In this document: positions 34,657-42,996 of the stretch, piece by piece
Layout of the letters: every line of letters starts with the position of its first letter
How positions within the stretch are numbered: position 1 is the stretch's first letter
Assembly: GCA_017395105.1 (NCBI GenBank)
Contig: JAFPWD010000013.1
Span: forward strand, 1-50,920
Length of the DNA: 50,920 nucleotides
Reading direction: 5' to 3'
From: Clostridia bacterium
GTDB lineage: Bacteria > Bacillota > Clostridia > Christensenellales > CAG-138
Translations under genes and position numbers: made by a program
The notes under the pieces: model-generated
Seen by the model: only the letters and a program-made list of their open reading frames with translations
The model's database searches: none
Told to the model about the DNA's origin: nothing

Positions 34657-35760
34657 CTATCGGTTCTCATTAAAATCGCATTTATCACGGGAAAGCTCGC
34701 TTGAGGTGCGAATGCGAAGCTCCGCGAGTGTCAGAGTGCCGTTTTCATCGAATGAAAGCTTACCCGATGGCACAGTGCCAACGAGAGAAATGCCCCGTTC
34801 GCCCGTTTCGGGATGGTCGGGATAGATCTTGAAGCTTCCTCCCTCCGTATCGAGCGCGATAAGCCCCTTCTCATTAAAGCCGCAGGCTTCGCTTTCAAAG
34901 CTGCCATCCGAGAAGATAATAAGGCTTGCTTCAAAGTTCTCGTCTGTGCCTGTTCTTTTGCCATCTCCGGCAAGGGTGAACAGCGCTTCGATCGAGCCCT
35001 CGTGCTTTGCGAATCGGTGCGTGCTTCTTTCGCCGCCGCTTTCGGGAACGCTGATATCAAGCGTTTTTTCGTCCACGACCTCGCAGGCGATGCGATCCCC
35101 TCCCTGCGGAGTAAGCGCAAGGCTCGTTGTGCTGACACCGTATCTTCCGACCTCTGATATAACGGCGGTTTTCTCCGCTTTCTTGTCAACAGCGAAGATC
35201 AGATAGGTATCATCGCCGAAAAAGCTTGCGAAAATGCTCTTGCTTCCTTCTGTGAAAGAATAAAAGCCCTTGGTGAATTGCGTTTCAGTCGAAGCCGCAT
35301 TGTAGTTCTCCGTGATCCTTTTGCCTATCAGCTTGATGCTCGCATCCTCCTCGGAAACCGTTTTCGCGCCCGCGTTGCCGTAGTGAACGCGCTCGCAAAC
35401 GCTGAAATCGAGCTCGCCCGCATCGTTCACTATGAATTTGCTCGTCAACCCATCCGCTGCCGTTTTCGGCTGACCGTTCACGGAGGAATAGACCATAAGA
35501 TACCCGCCCTCTGCGCTTTGATAGGTTCCAGAGCTCTTGTCCACCTCAAACTCGGGCGTGTTTGAGAAGATGAACTCCCCGTTTTCCTTCAGGCGAAGAT
35601 AGATGGTCAGCTTCATCCCAAGCTCGGTGAGATCGAGATAATAATCTCCGGCGACCGCCGCTCCCTCGCTCTGCTTTTCGCCTTCATTTTTATCGGCGCA
35701 GGCAAAAGCGGAAAATGCGAGCATACATGATAGCGCCAGGATAAGTGTTTTTCTGATCAC
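34657..35760 (-). CDS. Secreted lipoprotein, first gene of the importer operon
   Basis: 367 aa from a GTG at 35760 with GGAGG seven bases upstream. The N-terminus is a lipoprotein signal (LILALSCMLAFSAFAC, Cys21). The rest is repetitive beta structure: three to four sections of the type G-YY, F-x-DG-F, LxF...ELxFSV, suggesting a lipocalin- or beta-barrel-like fold repeated in tandem. No family is recognised. It heads a nine-gene operon ending at 26175 and is preceded by a consensus promoter and two copies of the palindromic operator. Confidence 0.75.
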   Translation of the reverse strand: MIRKTLILALSCMLAFSAFACADKNEGEKQSEGAAVAGDYYLDLTELGMKLTIYLRLKENGEFIFSNTPEFEVDKSSGTYQSAEGGYLMVYSSVNGQPKTAADGLTSKFIVNDAGELDFSVCERVHYGNAGAKTVSEEDASIKLIGKRITENYNAASTETQFTKGFYSFTEGSKSIFASFFGDDTYLIFAVDKKAEKTAVISEVGRYGVSTTSLALTPQGGDRIACEVVDEKTLDISVPESGGERSTHRFAKHEGSIEALFTLAGDGKRTGTDENFEASLIIFSDGSFESEACGFNEKGLIALDTEGGSFKIYPDHPETGERGISLVGTVPSGKLSFDENGTLTLAELRIRTSSELSRDKCDFNENR

Positions 35761-35804
35761 GGCAATACCTCCGTTAAAAGTTTTTCAGTCTTATGGCCAC
35801 ATAC

Positions 35805-35822
35805 GGTTAGCATAAACTAACT
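35805..35822 (-). promoter_or_regulatory. Palindromic operator, site 3
   Basis: GGTTAGCATAAACTAACT (plus strand) lies in the leader, with 44 bases between it and the GTG start at 35760, exactly the spacing of site 2 to its gene. A TTGACA at 35828-35833 (minus strand) lies just upstream and could be part of a second promoter. Confidence 0.65.
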
Positions 35823-35940
35823 TCAAATGTCAAGAAAAAGCTTTTGCCGCACACGCTTCATAACCCCAAAGCGAGGCGCAGGCAAAAGCCATTCTATTTC
35901 ACCTGCATATCAAGAGATCACGCAGATTGGAAACGCATAA

Positions 35941-35958
35941 GGTTAGCTTTAGCTAACC
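35941..35958 (-). promoter_or_regulatory. Palindromic operator, site 4 (perfect)
   Basis: GGTTAGCTTTAGCTAACC is the most symmetrical copy, with 7-bp arms around four bases. It starts one base after the -10 box of the importer operon promoter. Confidence 0.8.
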
Positions 35959-35959
35959 G

Positions 35960-35988
35960 ATTATAGCATCGTTCATGTTCTTTGTCAA
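35960..35988 (-). promoter_or_regulatory. Consensus promoter of the importer operon
   Basis: On the minus strand, perfect TTGACA (35983-35988), 17-bp spacer and perfect TATAAT (35960-35965). A promoter this strong, followed at once by an operator, indicates repression as the control mode. Confidence 0.88.
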
Positions 35989-36054
35989 TATTAAACAAAT
36001 ACTTTTTTTCATATATGTTTCCAAATAGAGCGCGGAAGGGATTTTGCATCCGGC

Positions 36055-36696
36055 TCATTGCATCAGCCCCAAAGCGAGCCTGAGGATGACGACCGCATCC
36101 GTTACCGACACTCTGCCGTCGCCATCCACATCCGCAGCGGTGAGCTGCGCATCATCAAGCTCAGCAATGTGCAAAACATTTCGCAGAGCAAGCAGCGCGT
36201 CCGCCGTTTCGACCGCTCCGTTAAGATCGACATCGCCCGGAACAAAGCCTCCGCCATTTTCAACGTAAAAATATGTTGTCAATATCGCTACTTCAACACG
36301 TTCGGGAAACATAAAGCGGACGTATTCTTCGGTGCCGTTGATAAGAAAAACCACCTCATCCGAGAAAAAATAACCATCCTCGGCAACCACGTTCATATAC
36401 ATATAATAGCCGAGGCTCTCATTGTCGAAAACGGCATCGGGGGGAAGCTCATCGTAATCGCCCTGCTCATCCTCCCAGTTCCAATCGTAGTAGGTGAGCG
36501 AGTAGTGCGCTCCTTCGGGCACGGAGATCTCATAATCGGGATGCTCTCCCCAAGCGGGAACGGTGAAGCCTTCGATTATTACTTCGGTTATCTCAAATGG
36601 ATCATCGCACGGAGCGGCACCTTCAGCAAGGGAAGCCTTCGGCACAAGTGCAAGCAGCATCGCCAAAGCAAGCAAGAGTGAGATTCTTTTCATCAT
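36055..36696 (-). CDS. Secreted protein with type I dockerin
   Basis: 213 aa behind AAGGAGAA. Signal peptide (about 1-25), a beta-rich domain (about 35-150) with VPAWGEHPDYEISVPEGAHYSL and FFSDEVVFLING, and a C-terminal dockerin with two calcium loops, DVDLNGAVETADALLALRNVL and DVDGDGRVSVTDAVVILRLAL. The dockerin would attach it to a cohesin partner, which is not in this window. It ends the operon of MFS, ABC and methyltransferase genes, 72 bp after the last, and may instead be independently expressed. Confidence 0.83.
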   Translation of the reverse strand: MMKRISLLLALAMLLALVPKASLAEGAAPCDDPFEITEVIIEGFTVPAWGEHPDYEISVPEGAHYSLTYYDWNWEDEQGDYDELPPDAVFDNESLGYYMYMNVVAEDGYFFSDEVVFLINGTEEYVRFMFPERVEVAILTTYFYVENGGGFVPGDVDLNGAVETADALLALRNVLHIAELDDAQLTAADVDGDGRVSVTDAVVILRLALGLMQ

Positions 36697-36768
36697 AGTA
36701 TTTCTCCTTATGTGTTTATTCTTTTACAGTTATTCCGAAACACGGCTTTCGCCATCGCCGCAGCTTCT

Positions 36769-37605
36769 TCAGTTAAAATCCATTCGCACGATCCTCATCT
36801 TCATAAAGCCGTCGCCGAGCTTCCCGAGCAGACGGAAAAGCCGGGGAACCGAGTGATCGCGCAGGTCGTTATAGCCGAGCATATAGCCGCGCTCGGTTAT
36901 CTTCGCAGTTTTCATCCACGGGGAGAGATCCTTTTCAACGCTTTCAACGCTGAAATAGTCCTCGATTGAAGTCACGCCCGCCGTCTTTACCCAGGTTTTC
37001 AGCATAAGCTTCACGGCGCGTTTATTTGCCGTATCGAAGCAAAGCCTGCCGCCGGGGAAGCGCTCGCTCATAGCGGCAAAGAGCTTCCGCACCTGCTCCT
37101 TTTTGAAGTAATAGAAAACTCCTGCCGCGATCAGGCACACGCCGTTTTCCACGGGTATCTCGTCAAACCATGCGGTATCGTTGAGATCGGCGCCGATGTT
37201 TTTGATCCTGTCCGTTTCAGGCAAAAGCTCGTTGCGCACCGAGATCACGTCCGGAAGATCGATATTATAGATGCGGCAGCGCCCGTTATCACAGTTTTCC
37301 ATCGTTTGATCGAGTCCGCAGCCGAGATTCACCAGTGCGGCGTTTGGGTGAGACCGAAGATAATCCTTCGTTTCGATCATAAGATCACCCTCCCTCATTG
37401 CAACCTCGAGCGCACCGAAGCGATAGAGCGCGCTCCTGCTCTTTCGCTCAAACTCCGAAAAATCATAGTCGATACGGCTTATAAGCTCGACCGCCTTTTC
37501 ATCACGAAAAACGCTCGGATACAGCTCGGTGCAGAGCTTTCTTCCGAAAAGCGGTATCAAAAGCGTTTCCTGCACGCTGTTTTTTTCGATCCTGTATTTT
37601 TCCAT
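36769..37605 (-). CDS. Class I SAM methyltransferase of the LCM (leucine carboxyl methyltransferase-like) type
   Basis: 278 aa behind GAAGGAGGA. Motif I ALVNLGCGLDQTMENC, then IYNIDLPDVISVRNELLP with the family's acidic post-I motif, and IAAGVFYYFKKEQVRKLF. This pattern is that of LCM/Tcmp O-methyltransferases that modify carboxyl or hydroxyl groups of small molecules. It lies 13 bp after an ABC exporter-type gene and is transcribed with an MFS carrier, so a role in making or modifying a transported small molecule is plausible. Confidence 0.83.
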   Translation of the reverse strand: MEKYRIEKNSVQETLLIPLFGRKLCTELYPSVFRDEKAVELISRIDYDFSEFERKSRSALYRFGALEVAMREGDLMIETKDYLRSHPNAALVNLGCGLDQTMENCDNGRCRIYNIDLPDVISVRNELLPETDRIKNIGADLNDTAWFDEIPVENGVCLIAAGVFYYFKKEQVRKLFAAMSERFPGGRLCFDTANKRAVKLMLKTWVKTAGVTSIEDYFSVESVEKDLSPWMKTAKITERGYMLGYNDLRDHSVPRLFRLLGKLGDGFMKMRIVRMDFN

Positions 37606-37618
37606 ATTGTTTCCTCCT

Positions 37619-39361
37619 TCAAACTTTCCAGCTCGCGCTTGCGCTCTGAAGCTCCGCCATGCGTGCGAAGAGACCGTTTGCCTTATTGCGCAGCTCTAAA
37701 GGCGTTCCTTCCTCGGCAACCCGCCCATCCTTGAGCACGATTATCCTATCCGCCGCCTCGACGGTGCGCATCCTATGAGCAATAACGAGCACGGTTTTTC
37801 CGCGAAGCAGCCTTGAAAGCGCGCCCTGCACCTCGCTCTCATTCTCAACGTCCAGTGAAGCGGTCGCTTCATCAAGCAGCACTATCGGCGCATCCTTCAA
37901 AAGCGCCCTTGCAATCGAGATGCGCTGGCGTTCACCGCCCGAGAGCCTTGCGCCGTTTTCGCCGATCGGAGTTTGATAACCGTGCGGCAGCGCATTCACA
38001 AATCCGTCGCAGTTCGCAGCCCTTGCCGCCGCAAGCACATCTTCATCGCTCGCTCCGCGCCTGCCGAGGCGGATATTCTCCATCACCGTATCATCAAACA
38101 GCATAACGTCCTGAAAAACCATCGAATAATCGGTCAAAAGCGTTTCGGGCTCGACGGTTTTTATATCCATGCCGCCAACCTTTATGCTGCCGCCCGTCAC
38201 ATCCCAAAGCCGCGCCGCAAGCCGAGCGCAGGTACTCTTGCCGGAGCCCGACGGACCGACGAGCGCGGTGATCTCGCCCTCCTTGGCGGTAAAGCTCACG
38301 CCGCGAAGCACCTTTTTATCATCGTAGGCAAAGTCCACGTTTTCAAAAACTATATCGTGTCCTTTGGGAGAGAAACTGTCCGCACCCTCGGCGGTTCGCA
38401 TCTCGTGGATCTCGTTTAGGCGGTTGGCGGAAACCTGCGACATCAGCATCTCGGCTATAAGCGCAAGGCTCTGATCGAAGGGCGCATAGATGCGCGTGAT
38501 TATCAGAAGGAACATAAACAGCAGCATGAAATCTATTCTGCCGGAGAGTATCAGCGAAGCGCCCGTGAGTATAGTGGTTGCAACTCCGAGACGCATTATG
38601 ACGCTTGCCGCGTTCACGAACAGCCCAGCCGCAAGTTCTCCGCCTATAAGCGTTTTCTCATGCCTGTCTATCTTTGTGCCGATCTCATCAAGATAAGCTT
38701 TTTCCCGGTTCAGCGAGCGGATCTCGCGAACGTTTTCTATGCCCTCCTGTATGCCGTCCGAAACCGTTACCGCAGTATGCTTCGCCTTTTCGGAGTGCCG
38801 CTTTGCGATGCTTCTGCTGCCGAAAAGAAGCAGGAACGCGACCGGAACTCCCCAAAGGCAGGCGAGCGCCATGCGCCAATCGATGATGAACAGCGCGATG
38901 GCAATTATGGCTGTGGAGATATACGCTCCGTAGAGATAGCCTATGCAATGCGACCAAACGTGCTCGAGCCTGTTCACATCGCCCATCAGCGTTTCGGTAA
39001 GATCGGCAAGATCGCGCTTTCCGAAGTAGCCAAGCGGCAGCTTTCGCAGCCTTTCGGCAAGCGAGATGCGCGTTTTCTTTATTTCGGTATAAACGAGTCC
39101 GTAAGTGGTGCGGTACTGCTCAAGATGCGTGATATACGAAAGCAGCGCAAAAGCCGCCGTAAGTCCGATGAAAAGCCACGGTGAAGGGAGCGCCGCGCCG
39201 TCTGTAAGCGTTTTAATGAAGCCGTTCATCAGCTTATAGAGGATTCCCGCGCCGAACATGGCGATGAGGTTGACTATCACCGTCCAAAACGCGCCCTTTC
39301 TCGCGTTTGAAAGCCCCTTGTCGGTCAAAGCATATTTCCTTTTCAAGTTTTCGCCAAGCAT
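37619..39361 (-). CDS. ABC transporter, fused membrane/ATPase protein
   Basis: 580 aa with an exporter-type six-helix domain and an ATPase domain containing GPSGSGKST, LSGGERQRISIARALL, IVLLDEATASLD and AHRM. The ATG follows AAAAGGAGG and abuts the stop of the partner gene, so the two form a heterodimer. The order MFS-ABC-ABC resembles the ybtX-ybtQ-ybtP set of iron-yersiniabactin uptake, which is a family-level analogy. Confidence 0.87.
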   Translation of the reverse strand: MLGENLKRKYALTDKGLSNARKGAFWTVIVNLIAMFGAGILYKLMNGFIKTLTDGAALPSPWLFIGLTAAFALLSYITHLEQYRTTYGLVYTEIKKTRISLAERLRKLPLGYFGKRDLADLTETLMGDVNRLEHVWSHCIGYLYGAYISTAIIAIALFIIDWRMALACLWGVPVAFLLLFGSRSIAKRHSEKAKHTAVTVSDGIQEGIENVREIRSLNREKAYLDEIGTKIDRHEKTLIGGELAAGLFVNAASVIMRLGVATTILTGASLILSGRIDFMLLFMFLLIITRIYAPFDQSLALIAEMLMSQVSANRLNEIHEMRTAEGADSFSPKGHDIVFENVDFAYDDKKVLRGVSFTAKEGEITALVGPSGSGKSTCARLAARLWDVTGGSIKVGGMDIKTVEPETLLTDYSMVFQDVMLFDDTVMENIRLGRRGASDEDVLAAARAANCDGFVNALPHGYQTPIGENGARLSGGERQRISIARALLKDAPIVLLDEATASLDVENESEVQGALSRLLRGKTVLVIAHRMRTVEAADRIIVLKDGRVAEEGTPLELRNKANGLFARMAELQSASASWKV

Positions 39362-41164
39362 TTACTTCGCCTCCTTTTCCGTTTTGAGCTTCCATTGGGC
39401 GGCTTCGTTGTAGTTTTTCCACATCCGCGAATACAGCCCGCCGCCCGAAGCAAGGCTTTCGTGTGTGCCGCTTTCGACCGCTTTTCCCTTGTCGAGCACG
39501 ATTATCCTGTCCGCTCCAATAACTGTCGAAAGCCTGTGTGCTATCATAATGACCGTCTTGCCCTCGGTGAGCTTTTTCATCGCCTTTTGTATCAGCGCTT
39601 CGTTTTCGGGATCGGCAAACGCCGTAGCCTCATCGAGCACGATTATCGGCGCATCCTTGAGTATCGCCCGTGCAAGCGCTATTCGCTGCAGCTCACCGCC
39701 GGACAGATAGGTGCCTTTTGAACCGATGACGGTATCTATGCCGTTCGGCAGCTTTTCGATCATCTCGCCGCATTGTGCCGCATGAAGCGCCGCTTCGACC
39801 TCGTCCGGAGAAGCATCGGGGCGCGCCGCGCGAATGTTTTCGAGTATCGAGGTTTTAAACAGGCGGTTGTTCTGGAAAACGAACGCAACGCTGTTCATAA
39901 GCTCATGCTGATCGATATTGCGAACGTCAACGCCGCCGATCTCAACAGAGCCGGACGAAGCATCCCAAAATCTCGGGATCAGGCTTGCCGCCGTGGTCTT
40001 TCCGCCGCCGGAAGGGCCTACGAGCGCCACGGTCTGCCCGGGCTCTACCTTAAACGAAACGCCATCCAGCGCATAGGCATCCGAGCCGGGGTATTTGAAG
40101 CACACGTTTTTAAACTCGATCCGGCTGTCCTTCGGCTTTTCGGGATGCTCGGGCAGCTTGAGCGGCTCCGCGTTCATGATGGTATCTATCCTCGCAAGCG
40201 CGGTCTTTGCAAGCATCATTCCGCTCGAAGCGAACATGATTTTAGCAAGCGCGGTCGAGATGATCGCGGAAAACACCGCATAGAATGCGAAATTCGTGAC
40301 AAACGAAGCAAAGCTGCCGCCCGAGAGCGCCGATGGCGCAAGAAGCAGCACCGCCGGTATCAAAAAGATGAAAGCCCCCTCGGTGAAGGTAAGGTTGATC
40401 GCCTGCGGCACGCGGCAAACGCCGTAAGTATATCGCTCGGCTTTTTCGCTGTATTCCTCTATCGATTTTTTGAACGCCTTGAAGGAATAGACCGTCTGCT
40501 GAAAAACCTTAACGACCGGTATTCCGCGCACGTATTCCGTGCCCGCCTTGCTCATGGCATCCTGCGCGCTTTGGTATTCGAGCATCAGATTTGCATTCTT
40601 GCCGCCCATCATCGTGAACATGGCGATAACCGAGATAACGGCGGCAAGCATACACGCCGCGCCCATTCGCCAGTCGAAAAGAAACATCAGCACTATCATC
40701 GAAACGAACATCGCCGCCGTGCCGACTATATCAGCAAGATTATGCGCGAGCAGGGTCTCGGTCTCCGAGGCCGCGCCATCCAGCCTGTTGCGAAGCAGAC
40801 CCGAAGCGTTGCCGTTAAAGAAACCGAGCGGCAGCTTCATCATGCGCTCCATGCCCTTTTTGCGGATATTTGAAGCCGTTCGGAAGGCCGCAAGATGCGT
40901 ACACATCAGCGCGGCAAAATACACGATTATCCCGCCGAAAGCGAACGCAAACGCCAGCCAGCCGTAGCGCGCGATGCCCGAAGCCTCGGTCCAGTTCGGT
41001 GCAGCGGCGATAAGGTCGCGTGCCGCAAGCCAGATGCAAACGTACGGTGCCATGCCGAGCACCATCGCGATCGCCGACAGCGCCAGCCCGATAAACGTAA
41101 GCGGCTTGTACTTTCCCGCATAGTCGAGCAGAACGGAGAGCTCGCTTTTCTTTTTTTCCTTCAT
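39362..41164 (-). CDS. ABC transporter, fused membrane/ATPase protein
   Basis: 600 aa with a membrane domain (about 1-320) and an ATPase domain with GPSGGGKTT, LSGGELQRIALARAIL, IIVLDEATAFADPENE and AHRL. The D-loop region (AFADPEN) differs from the usual SALD, typical of this IrtA/YbtP-like branch. It starts 32 bp after the MFS gene behind AAAGGAAATG. The two ABC proteins presumably act together on the same small molecule as the MFS carrier. Confidence 0.87.
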   Translation of the reverse strand: MKEKKKSELSVLLDYAGKYKPLTFIGLALSAIAMVLGMAPYVCIWLAARDLIAAAPNWTEASGIARYGWLAFAFAFGGIIVYFAALMCTHLAAFRTASNIRKKGMERMMKLPLGFFNGNASGLLRNRLDGAASETETLLAHNLADIVGTAAMFVSMIVLMFLFDWRMGAACMLAAVISVIAMFTMMGGKNANLMLEYQSAQDAMSKAGTEYVRGIPVVKVFQQTVYSFKAFKKSIEEYSEKAERYTYGVCRVPQAINLTFTEGAFIFLIPAVLLLAPSALSGGSFASFVTNFAFYAVFSAIISTALAKIMFASSGMMLAKTALARIDTIMNAEPLKLPEHPEKPKDSRIEFKNVCFKYPGSDAYALDGVSFKVEPGQTVALVGPSGGGKTTAASLIPRFWDASSGSVEIGGVDVRNIDQHELMNSVAFVFQNNRLFKTSILENIRAARPDASPDEVEAALHAAQCGEMIEKLPNGIDTVIGSKGTYLSGGELQRIALARAILKDAPIIVLDEATAFADPENEALIQKAMKKLTEGKTVIMIAHRLSTVIGADRIIVLDKGKAVESGTHESLASGGGLYSRMWKNYNEAAQWKLKTEKEAK

Positions 41165-41196
41165 ATTAAATCATTTCCTTTCGGTTTAATCGTTTT

Positions 41197-42462
41197 TTAT
41201 AATTCATGCGGTTTTACGCTTTGCTCCGTTTTCGGCATAACGCGCCTATAAAGAAGCGAAGCCGCCGCAACTCCTATTGAGCCTATGAAAATCGGCAGCC
41301 ACACCCGTGTGGCGTCGTTAAGCACTCCGAAGATCATCTCTCCGACCGCTGCCGAAACGATGCTGACCATACGCATGGCGGCGGAAACACGACCCAAAAT
41401 GCTTTTTTCAACTCCCGTTTGCAGCATTATTGCCGAGGTCATCTGCATGGGTATTGCCGCTGCTATAGTAAGACAGTCGAATACGGTTATCAGCACGACC
41501 GAAACCATTACCGGAAGCACCGCGTATATGCCGCATACAGCGCAGATACCAATAAGAAATATGCCGATTGCAATGGTCAGCGTTGCTGCGAAAAACAGCT
41601 TGTTTGCTGGATGTTTCTTGACCAGCGGAACAGCGAACAGCGGCACGATCATGCTCATCGCCGCAGTTACTGAGCAATATGCGCTGTAGACCCATGTATC
41701 AACGTCGTAGGTCTGTCGAAGCAGATATGCCACGCTTACTGAGAAGGTTGCGCCGAAAAAGGCGTTTACTATCGGCATCACCTTTATAAAGCCGCGCAGA
41801 AATCTGTCGCTGCGAATACAGCGTATTCCATCCAAAAACTCTTTGGAAACAGAGGTTTTTCCGTTCTTATCAGCATGCTCCGCTTCGTATTTGGGACGAA
41901 TAAAGGCTTGAAGCAAGAAGGCGGCGAAGTTCAACCCGGCAATTACCGCAAAAGCTGCCGATATGCTCAAATTATCGTAAATAAGAGCGGCGATGAGCGG
42001 CGCGGCAACATGAACTATTCCGTCGTCCACCTTGGATATCGAGATTGCATCCTTCATCCTGTCCTCAGGAACAAGCTCCGGCAGTATCGCCGCCTCGCAC
42101 CCCCCATAGAATATCTCTCCGACCTCAAGAGCTATGACAAGCAGATAGATAAGCGCAATTCCAATATCCGCTATCTGCCCGATAAGAAAATAAATAACGA
42201 GCACAGCCGCTTCTCCAAGCAATATCAGCGACATAAGGCGTATCTTCTTCACACGATCTGCCATAACGCCCGCAAGCGGCGTTAGCAAAAGCCGCGGGAA
42301 GATGATTATGGACAGCATGGATGCAAACAGCGTTGCCGAACCCGTCAAGTCCAGCACATACAGCGAGAGAATGTATTGCAGGATATTACTTGCGCCCATC
42401 CCGAGGGATGAGGCAAACCAGAAAAGCCAGTAATCCCTGTTCAAACCCTTTGCATTTTTCAT
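41197..42462 (-). CDS. MFS transporter (EntS/YbtX-like)
   Basis: 421 aa with 12 hydrophobic helices and the loop motif GVMADRVKKIRL between helices 2 and 3. The MFS_3 layout, beginning NRDYWLFWFASSLGMGASNILQYILSLYVLD, is that of EntS- and YbtX-type siderophore or drug carriers. CGGAAGGAGC precedes the ATG. It heads the second operon behind operator site 5 and is followed by two ABC proteins and a methyltransferase. Confidence 0.87.
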   Translation of the reverse strand: MKNAKGLNRDYWLFWFASSLGMGASNILQYILSLYVLDLTGSATLFASMLSIIIFPRLLLTPLAGVMADRVKKIRLMSLILLGEAAVLVIYFLIGQIADIGIALIYLLVIALEVGEIFYGGCEAAILPELVPEDRMKDAISISKVDDGIVHVAAPLIAALIYDNLSISAAFAVIAGLNFAAFLLQAFIRPKYEAEHADKNGKTSVSKEFLDGIRCIRSDRFLRGFIKVMPIVNAFFGATFSVSVAYLLRQTYDVDTWVYSAYCSVTAAMSMIVPLFAVPLVKKHPANKLFFAATLTIAIGIFLIGICAVCGIYAVLPVMVSVVLITVFDCLTIAAAIPMQMTSAIMLQTGVEKSILGRVSAAMRMVSIVSAAVGEMIFGVLNDATRVWLPIFIGSIGVAAASLLYRRVMPKTEQSVKPHEL

Positions 42463-42525
42463 AGGCTGCTCCTTCCGTTAATCTTAATAGTTTTGGGATG
42501 AGCATGAGGTTCACAGTCTGCTTGC

Positions 42526-42543
42526 GGTTAGCAAAAGCTAACT
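42526..42543 (-). promoter_or_regulatory. Palindromic operator, site 5
   Basis: GGTTAGCAAAAGCTAACT, one base downstream of a weak -10 box (CAGAAT, 42545-42550) with a candidate -35 box TTGGTG at 42569-42574 and an 18-bp spacer, all minus strand. It precedes the MFS gene by 63 bp. Confidence 0.72.
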
Positions 42544-42585
42544 AATTCTGCTAAAATAATGGCTCCACCACCAACGAAGCCTTGT

Positions 42586-42918
42586 TTAATCTGCGCGTGA
42601 ATTCACGATCACCGCGTCGAAGCTTTCATCATCAAAATCAAGCTTGGTAATGTCCGCAAAGCATACCTTTGCATTATCAAATCGCCTGAGCCGCCTTTTC
42701 GCCAGCTTTAGCATACCTTCGGAATAATCCGTGGCAGTAAGCTCGCGGCATTTAGGTGCAACGGCGGCGCTTATCATGCCCGTTCCGCAGGCGCATTCAA
42801 GCACGGAATCGCCCCCTCCAATCAACTCTGAAACAGCGGCGCAAAGCCTTTCGTTGACCTTGCCGTTATAAATATAGCCGAACAGATCGTAGAATATCGC
42901 TGCTCTGTCCCAAAACAT
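42586..42918 (-). pseudogene. N-terminal fragment of a class I SAM methyltransferase
   Basis: 110 aa behind GGGGGAGGTG. The fold starts normally (WDRAAIFYDLFGYIYNGKVNERL, motif I VLECACGTGMISAAVAP, acidic ATDYSEGMLKLAKRRL), but ends at FDAVIVNSRAD, at the strand where motif IV normally continues into the second half of a roughly 200-residue protein. The reading frame stops 40 bp before operator site 5. The promoter and operator upstream are intact. It is most likely a truncated gene left after a deletion. Confidence 0.75.
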
Positions 42919-42949
42919 AGCGCACCTCCCCCAGCTAATTTGTTATATC

Positions 42950-42967
42950 GGTTAGCTTGCGCTAACT
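42950..42967 (-). promoter_or_regulatory. Palindromic operator, site 6
   Basis: GGTTAGCTTGCGCTAACT, directly after the -10 box of the methyltransferase-fragment promoter. Confidence 0.75.
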
Positions 42968-42996
42968 ATTGTATCACGCCAAGAAGATATTTGCAA
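42968..42996 (-). promoter_or_regulatory. Promoter of the truncated methyltransferase gene
   Basis: On the minus strand, TTGCAA (42991-42996), 17-bp spacer, TACAAT (42968-42973). The geometry matches those of the ABC-pair and importer operon promoters. The 200 bp further right, up to the HTH gene, hold no feature I can support. Confidence 0.78.

Noticed and set aside
35941-35958. The palindromes as RNA hairpins or terminators
   Set aside because: A 7-bp stem with a four-base loop could form at mRNA 5' ends, but no U tract follows and the recurrent placement relative to the -10 box fits DNA operators better. A stabilising 5' hairpin is not fully excluded.
39773-40873. A 366-codon plus-strand open frame inside an ABC transporter gene
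   Set aside because: It is an antisense shadow of a well-conserved ABC protein; its residues are rich in arginine and histidine and show no domain.
21804-42967. The palindromes as Fur, PerR or true DtxR boxes
   Set aside because: They lack the AT-rich TGATAAT-type Fur core and differ in spacing from the DtxR/IdeR 19-bp box, so only a similarity of half-site is claimed.
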